From: Roseiflexaceae bacterium
GTDB lineage: Bacteria > Chloroflexota > Chloroflexia > Chloroflexales > Roseiflexaceae
Direction of reading: 5' to 3'
DNA length: 8,824 bases
Assembly: GCA_014381165.1 (NCBI GenBank)
Contig: JACMIM010000775.1
Coordinates: 1 to 8,824 of the forward strand
This document shows, in pieces, positions 5,983-8,824 of this stretch; the first letter of the stretch is position 1; each line of letters starts with the position of its first letter. The translations under genes and the position numbers were made by a program. Below the pieces are notes generated by a model. It was not told the DNA's origin. It saw only the letters and a program-made list of their open reading frames with translations, and ran no database searches.

Positions 5983-6722
5983 ACTATTTTCACACCAACG
6001 ACATCATGGCCGAGCTTGAGCTCGACCCCAACCAAACCTACGCGCCGGTCGCGCAGTTGTGCGAACGCCTCGGCATCGCCGCTGCCGCGCAGGAAAAGCG
6101 CATCAAGGCACACAGCATTCTCAAAACAGGCGCGCGCCCAGTCGAGATCGACGACGAGAATGGCACGCGCCGTGTGCTAGGCTTGCGGCTCGATCTCATT
6201 CCAGTGTGGTTGACCACACTTGAGGCCAAGCAGGTGTCCGAGCAGATGCGCCCGAAGCTGGAGTTAGTCCAGGCTGAAGCGGCCTCGCTGCTGTGGCAGG
6301 CGCATCGCCCGCAGGGCTACGGCCCTGGCGATGTGCTAGTGCCCGAGCGCCACGAGCAGACTCAGGCCGAAATCGCCTATGTCAGCGCCTACGGCCTGGC
6401 AAATCTTTCGCGCCAGCAGATGCTGATCGAGCGCCAGCTCGACGCAGCCCGACTAGATGGCAACCGGCAAGCTGGCACTGCCCAGGGCGTCGACGATCCC
6501 AACGCCGATTTGCTGGCGCGCACCGCCCGCCGGGTCGCCCACGCGCTGGCCGAGCGCACCCGCCGCAATGAATACGCTGGCGTGTATAGTGGGTTGTTCC
6601 GCCAGTTCGGCATCGCTTCCTACCGGCGCATGCCGCAGGGACGCCTGACAGAGGCGATCGAATGGCTGGAGCGCTGGCACGGCGACATCATGGGCGAGCC
6701 GGAGCCGCCGCCGGATATTTAG
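5979..6722 (+). CDS. P22_AR_N + ORF6C antirepressor-like protein
   Basis: 247-residue soluble protein. Residues about 12-110 match the phage antirepressor N-terminal domain (P22_AR_N): YAPVAQLCERLGI...QEKRIKAHSIL, then LRLDLIPVWLTTLEAKQVSEQMRPKL and a closing LLWQAHR helix. Residues about 175-236 match the ORF6C domain: EYAGVYSGLFRQFGIASYRRMP, then an AIEWLERW helix. In phages such proteins counteract repressors or act in lysogeny control; here there are no integrase, repressor or structural genes nearby. The start overlaps the stop of the PncC/NMNAT-like gene by 4 bp (ATGA), so the two proteins are probably made together, which hints at a regulatory or partner role for this protein. An internal ATG at 6006 is the alternative start and would lose nine residues outside the recognised domain. 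Confidence 0.8.
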   Translation: MNYFHTNDIMAELELDPNQTYAPVAQLCERLGIAAAAQEKRIKAHSILKTGARPVEIDDENGTRRVLGLRLDLIPVWLTTLEAKQVSEQMRPKLELVQAEAASLLWQAHRPQGYGPGDVLVPERHEQTQAEIAYVSAYGLANLSRQQMLIERQLDAARLDGNRQAGTAQGVDDPNADLLARTARRVAHALAERTRRNEYAGVYSGLFRQFGIASYRRMPQGRLTEAIEWLERWHGDIMGEPEPPPDI

Positions 6723-6752
6723 CAGCCCGAACAATGAATCGAAAACGATCAG

Positions 6753-7604
6753 ATGGATGTTGCTGAGATCGTCGCAGGAATCAATGCCGCGCACGACACG
6801 ACGTACACCCTCGGACCACGGTTCGCCGGTGGTTATCAAGATGGTGCATATCCGCTTGTCGACATCCATGGGCAGCAATATGTCCTCAAACTGAGCTATG
6901 CACCGCGTGCTATTCCACTCATTCAGCAGCTTCACGCATGTGGGTACCCGACCCCAGGCGTTATCTACATTGGTCAGCTCGCCGGTCATACGCCCTATCT
7001 CGTTCAGGAGTTCCTTTCTGGTGCGCCGCTTGCCGCACTCACACTGGCGCTGGCCGAGCAACTCGTGCGCCTGATCGATCAGCAAGCCGACCGCAACCCG
7101 ACACCGCAGGCCGACTGGCAGCACAGTTGGTCACGCTACGCCCACGCGGTGGTCTTTGCGAATGAGTCCGACTGGACGGCGCGCATTCGCCGCGCCACAC
7201 CGGCGACAGTGCAGCTGCTTGACGGCATCGCGCAGCTGGTCGCCCCATTCCAGAGCCTTGTCCTGCCCAATACCGATATCGTGCATGGTGATTTCAGCAT
7301 CGAGAATGTGTTAGCTGATCACGGGCGGATCACGGGCATCATCGACATGTGCTATGCCGGATACGGCACGCGCGCCATCGATCTTGCAACATTACTGCAT
7401 TTCGCTTACGTCCACGACTCTGGCGAGCTGGTGCGTCAGGGCTTACAGCAGCAGATTCGCCAGCTCGTCGACCACGCAGGGTTATGCGTATGCTTGGCCT
7501 ATCGAATCATTGCTATGCTGGCCTGGGCGATCGAGTGCGACCACCAAGCGATTGATCGGTATGTCCACCACGGCTGGCAGATCGTGCGCGATCTCAGCGA
7601 TTGA
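6753..7604 (+). CDS. Aminoglycoside phosphotransferase (APH)-like small-molecule kinase
   Basis: 283-residue protein of the APH/choline kinase-like fold. Visible motifs: YVLKLS with the ATP-lysine K46; the linker-hinge LVQEFLSG (83-90); the catalytic VHGDFSIENVL (177-187) with D180 and N185, the Brenner HGDxxxxN motif; and the metal-binding GIIDMCYAGYGTRAIDLATLL (195-215) with D198. All catalytic positions are present, so it is probably active. APH-family enzymes phosphorylate hydroxyls on sugars, amino alcohols, antibiotics or cofactors; the substrate cannot be read from sequence. It begins 30 bp after the ORF6C gene on the same strand, with no promoter seen between, so it may belong to the same transcript, though it could also be an unrelated neighbour. 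The ribosome binding site is weak. Confidence 0.85.
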   Translation: MDVAEIVAGINAAHDTTYTLGPRFAGGYQDGAYPLVDIHGQQYVLKLSYAPRAIPLIQQLHACGYPTPGVIYIGQLAGHTPYLVQEFLSGAPLAALTLALAEQLVRLIDQQADRNPTPQADWQHSWSRYAHAVVFANESDWTARIRRATPATVQLLDGIAQLVAPFQSLVLPNTDIVHGDFSIENVLADHGRITGIIDMCYAGYGTRAIDLATLLHFAYVHDSGELVRQGLQQQIRQLVDHAGLCVCLAYRIIAMLAWAIECDHQAIDRYVHHGWQIVRDLSD

Positions 7605-7607
7605 GCC

Positions 7608-7665
7608 GTGCAGCCCAACACTGCACAGGATTCTCGGTTCTCTGTTCTCTGTTCTTTGTTCTCGG
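7608..7665 (+). terminator. Possible weak terminator after the APH-like gene
   Basis: GTGCAG (7608-7613) pairs with CTGCAC (7621-7626) across a 7-nt loop, directly after the stop codon, and is followed by the T/C-rich heptad repeat. The stem is short and there is no clean T-run, so it may be inefficient. It lies between two convergent genes, where a terminator is expected. Confidence 0.35.
7631..7665. repeat. Heptanucleotide tandem repeat, five copies
   Basis: Five consecutive 7-bp units: TTCTCGG, TTCTCTG, TTCTCTG, TTCTTTG, TTCTCGG. They fill most of the 64-bp gap between the two convergent genes. The units vary only at two positions. Heptanucleotide short tandem repeats are best known from filamentous cyanobacteria and occur in other large genomes; function unknown. 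Confidence 0.85.
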
Positions 7666-7668
7666 CAC

Positions 7669-8709
7669 TTAGCCTCGCACCAGCGCCGCCACCACACGAT
7701 CCCAACTAATCCCCGCGACCGCTGCAGGGCCGGCTGTGCCTAGGCGGGCGGCGAGCGCGGCGTCAGCCCAGAGTTGATCGAGCCGCGCGGCGATCGCGGC
7801 TGGCTCGGGCGCGCACACAAAGCCATTCACGCCGTCACGGACAAATTCCAACACGCCGCCAGCGTCCCCGGTGGTGACGACCGGGCGAGCGGCGGCCAGC
7901 GCCTGAACAGTGGTGTAGCCATAGTCCTCGTCGAATGGCGCGTAATACACCGCGCGCGCGCCGGCGTAGGCCGCAATCAATTCCTCATCGCTCACGAAGC
8001 CGCGAAACGTCACGCGCTCGCCCAGGCCGAGCTGCCCCGCTAGCCGCTCCAGGCTTGCACGTTCCGGCCCAGTGCTGAGCAATACGCAGCGCACCGGCTG
8101 CGTCGTATACGCCAGGGCGCGCAGCAACAGGTCGAGCCGCTTGGCCGCATCGAGCCGCGCATCGGAAAGCATGTAATCGCCGTATGGCCCGGCCTGTAGC
8201 CGCCCGTGGTAGCGGCTAGGCGGGTAGAGCGGCGCGGCATCCAGCCCGGTGAAACGCTTGAGCCGCGCCGCCACGTTGCGCGAGATCGCAAAGCGCCCGC
8301 GCGCCTCGCCAAGTGTTGCGCGGTCGATCCGCAGCAGCAAGTCGCGCGCGGCCCGATCCTCGGGCGTGTTGGCGAAATCGGAAAAGGGTGTGCCATACCA
8401 ATCGTAGGCTTGGCGGTGCTGGTGAACCAGCCAGACGACCTTGTTGGGATGCCGGATGGCGTAGGAGGGGAATTTCGTACAGATCACCAGATCGACCGGC
8501 TGATCGTTGACCGTGGAAAGATCGAGCAGCCGCCAGGCCAGCGCACTTTGGCCGATCAGGCCATGCGGCTGCCACGCGAACGGCAGCGCCACCACATCGA
8601 CCGTGTGGCCGCGCTGGCGCAGTGTGTCGCGTAGCCCCTCGACCAGCAATTCGGCCCCACCGCGCACAAACGGCACCTGGGTGGCCGCAATAATGATTCG
8701 TTGTGGCAT
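7669..8709 (-). CDS. GT4-type glycosyltransferase
   Basis: 346-residue glycosyltransferase with the two-lobed GT-B layout of family 4 (group 1). The N-terminal lobe begins MPQRIIIAATQVPFVRGGAE, the typical start and donor-side glycine loop, with no signal peptide; WLVHQHRQAYDWYG (93-106) is an acceptor-side segment. The C-terminal lobe shows SDARLDAAKRLDLLLRA (182-198, with R185 and K190 as nucleotide-sugar phosphate contacts) and PFDEDYGYTTVQALAAARPVV (258-278). The usual E-x7-E motif here reads E261...Q269, so the second glutamate is replaced. Such enzymes transfer sugars from NDP-donors to lipids, exopolysaccharides or metabolites; the substrate is unknown. The ATG at 8709 is chosen because the open frame upstream runs into poly-C sequence encoding a meaningless glycine run. 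It is convergent with the cluster and probably unrelated to it. No clear promoter was found upstream. Confidence 0.88.
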   Translation of the reverse strand: MPQRIIIAATQVPFVRGGAELLVEGLRDTLRQRGHTVDVVALPFAWQPHGLIGQSALAWRLLDLSTVNDQPVDLVICTKFPSYAIRHPNKVVWLVHQHRQAYDWYGTPFSDFANTPEDRAARDLLLRIDRATLGEARGRFAISRNVAARLKRFTGLDAAPLYPPSRYHGRLQAGPYGDYMLSDARLDAAKRLDLLLRALAYTTQPVRCVLLSTGPERASLERLAGQLGLGERVTFRGFVSDEELIAAYAGARAVYYAPFDEDYGYTTVQALAAARPVVTTGDAGGVLEFVRDGVNGFVCAPEPAAIAARLDQLWADAALAARLGTAGPAAVAGISWDRVVAALVRG

Positions 8710-8754
8710 ATGTTTCGTTGGGCGGGATGTTTTGTAGATGCACGATTTATAGGG

Positions 8755-8824
8755 CCCCGACAAAAAAAAGCCCCCCCCACCCCCCCCCCCCCCCCGCACC
8801 CCCCCCCGACAAAACCCGAAACAA
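8755..8824. other. Low-complexity poly-C right edge
   Basis: An A-run and then C-runs of 8, 16 and more bases, broken by single A or G, occupy about 8762-8807. The 11-mer CCCCGACAAAA occurs on both sides (8755-8765 and 8804-8814). This looks like a sequencing or assembly artefact at a contig end rather than genuine biology. No gene or promoter should be called from it. Confidence 0.75.

Noticed and set aside
6203..6220. Perfect palindrome AGTGTGGT-TG-ACCACACT inside the P22_AR_N gene as a third operator
   Set aside because: The centre spacing is even (GT-N8-AC), unlike the two operators, and it encodes conserved P22_AR_N residues (VWLTTL). Probably coincidental, though an autoregulatory site cannot be excluded.
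5979..6722. Prophage or phage remnant
   Set aside because: Only the antirepressor-like domains are phage-type; there is no integrase, repressor, structural gene or att-like repeat in the window.

Overview
The window (8,824 bp, GC-rich) looks like bacterial chromosome from a member of the Chloroflexota, perhaps near Roseiflexus/Kouleothrix. This assignment is inference: it rests on the GC-rich coding style, the families of short palindromic intergenic repeats, a heptanucleotide tandem repeat, and the kinds of genes present. No marker gene fixes the taxonomy. Both ends carry low-complexity or repeated sequence, and the right end looks like a contig edge.

Layout. (1) 1-840: an MsrQ-like haem membrane protein (134-775) closed by a strong intrinsic terminator. 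(2) 841-1125: a degenerate palindromic repeat, then an AT-rich control region with a sigma-70-type promoter overlaid by two 21-bp palindromes of the form TTAGTGT-N7-ACACTA. Their length and GT-N7-AC core match what is described for operators of NrtR, the Nudix-related repressor of NAD metabolism. (3) 1126-4635: three co-directional genes, namely a J-domain/pseudokinase fusion, a cytosolic vWA-domain protein, and a divergent adenylosuccinate synthetase (PurA) paralogue. (4) 4626-4732: four hairpins spaced about 30 bp, forming one large imperfect palindrome that supplies the stop codon of the PurA paralogue. (5) 4837-7604: a fusion of a CinA/PncC-like domain to an NMN-adenylyltransferase-like domain, overlapped by 4 bp by a P22_AR_N + ORF6C antirepressor-like protein without phage context, then an APH-like small-molecule kinase. 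(6) 7669-8709 on the minus strand: a GT4-type glycosyltransferase, convergent with the rest.

The main point of interest is the block from 1064 to about 6722 (possibly to 7604). NrtR-like operators stand before a gene set that includes an NMNAT/PncC fusion, a nucleotide-ligase paralogue, a vWA scaffold, a J-domain pseudokinase and an antirepressor-like protein. I infer a pyridine- or purine-nucleotide-linked accessory system whose first transcription unit is NAD-responsive. Several enzymes show changes at family-defining residues: the HRD Asp is lost in the pseudokinase, the ESCTGG Ser is lost in the PncC-like domain, and the aspartate loop is altered in the PurA paralogue. This suggests new substrates or sensing roles rather than housekeeping. 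The NrtR gene itself is not in the window, and no function can be proven from sequence alone.
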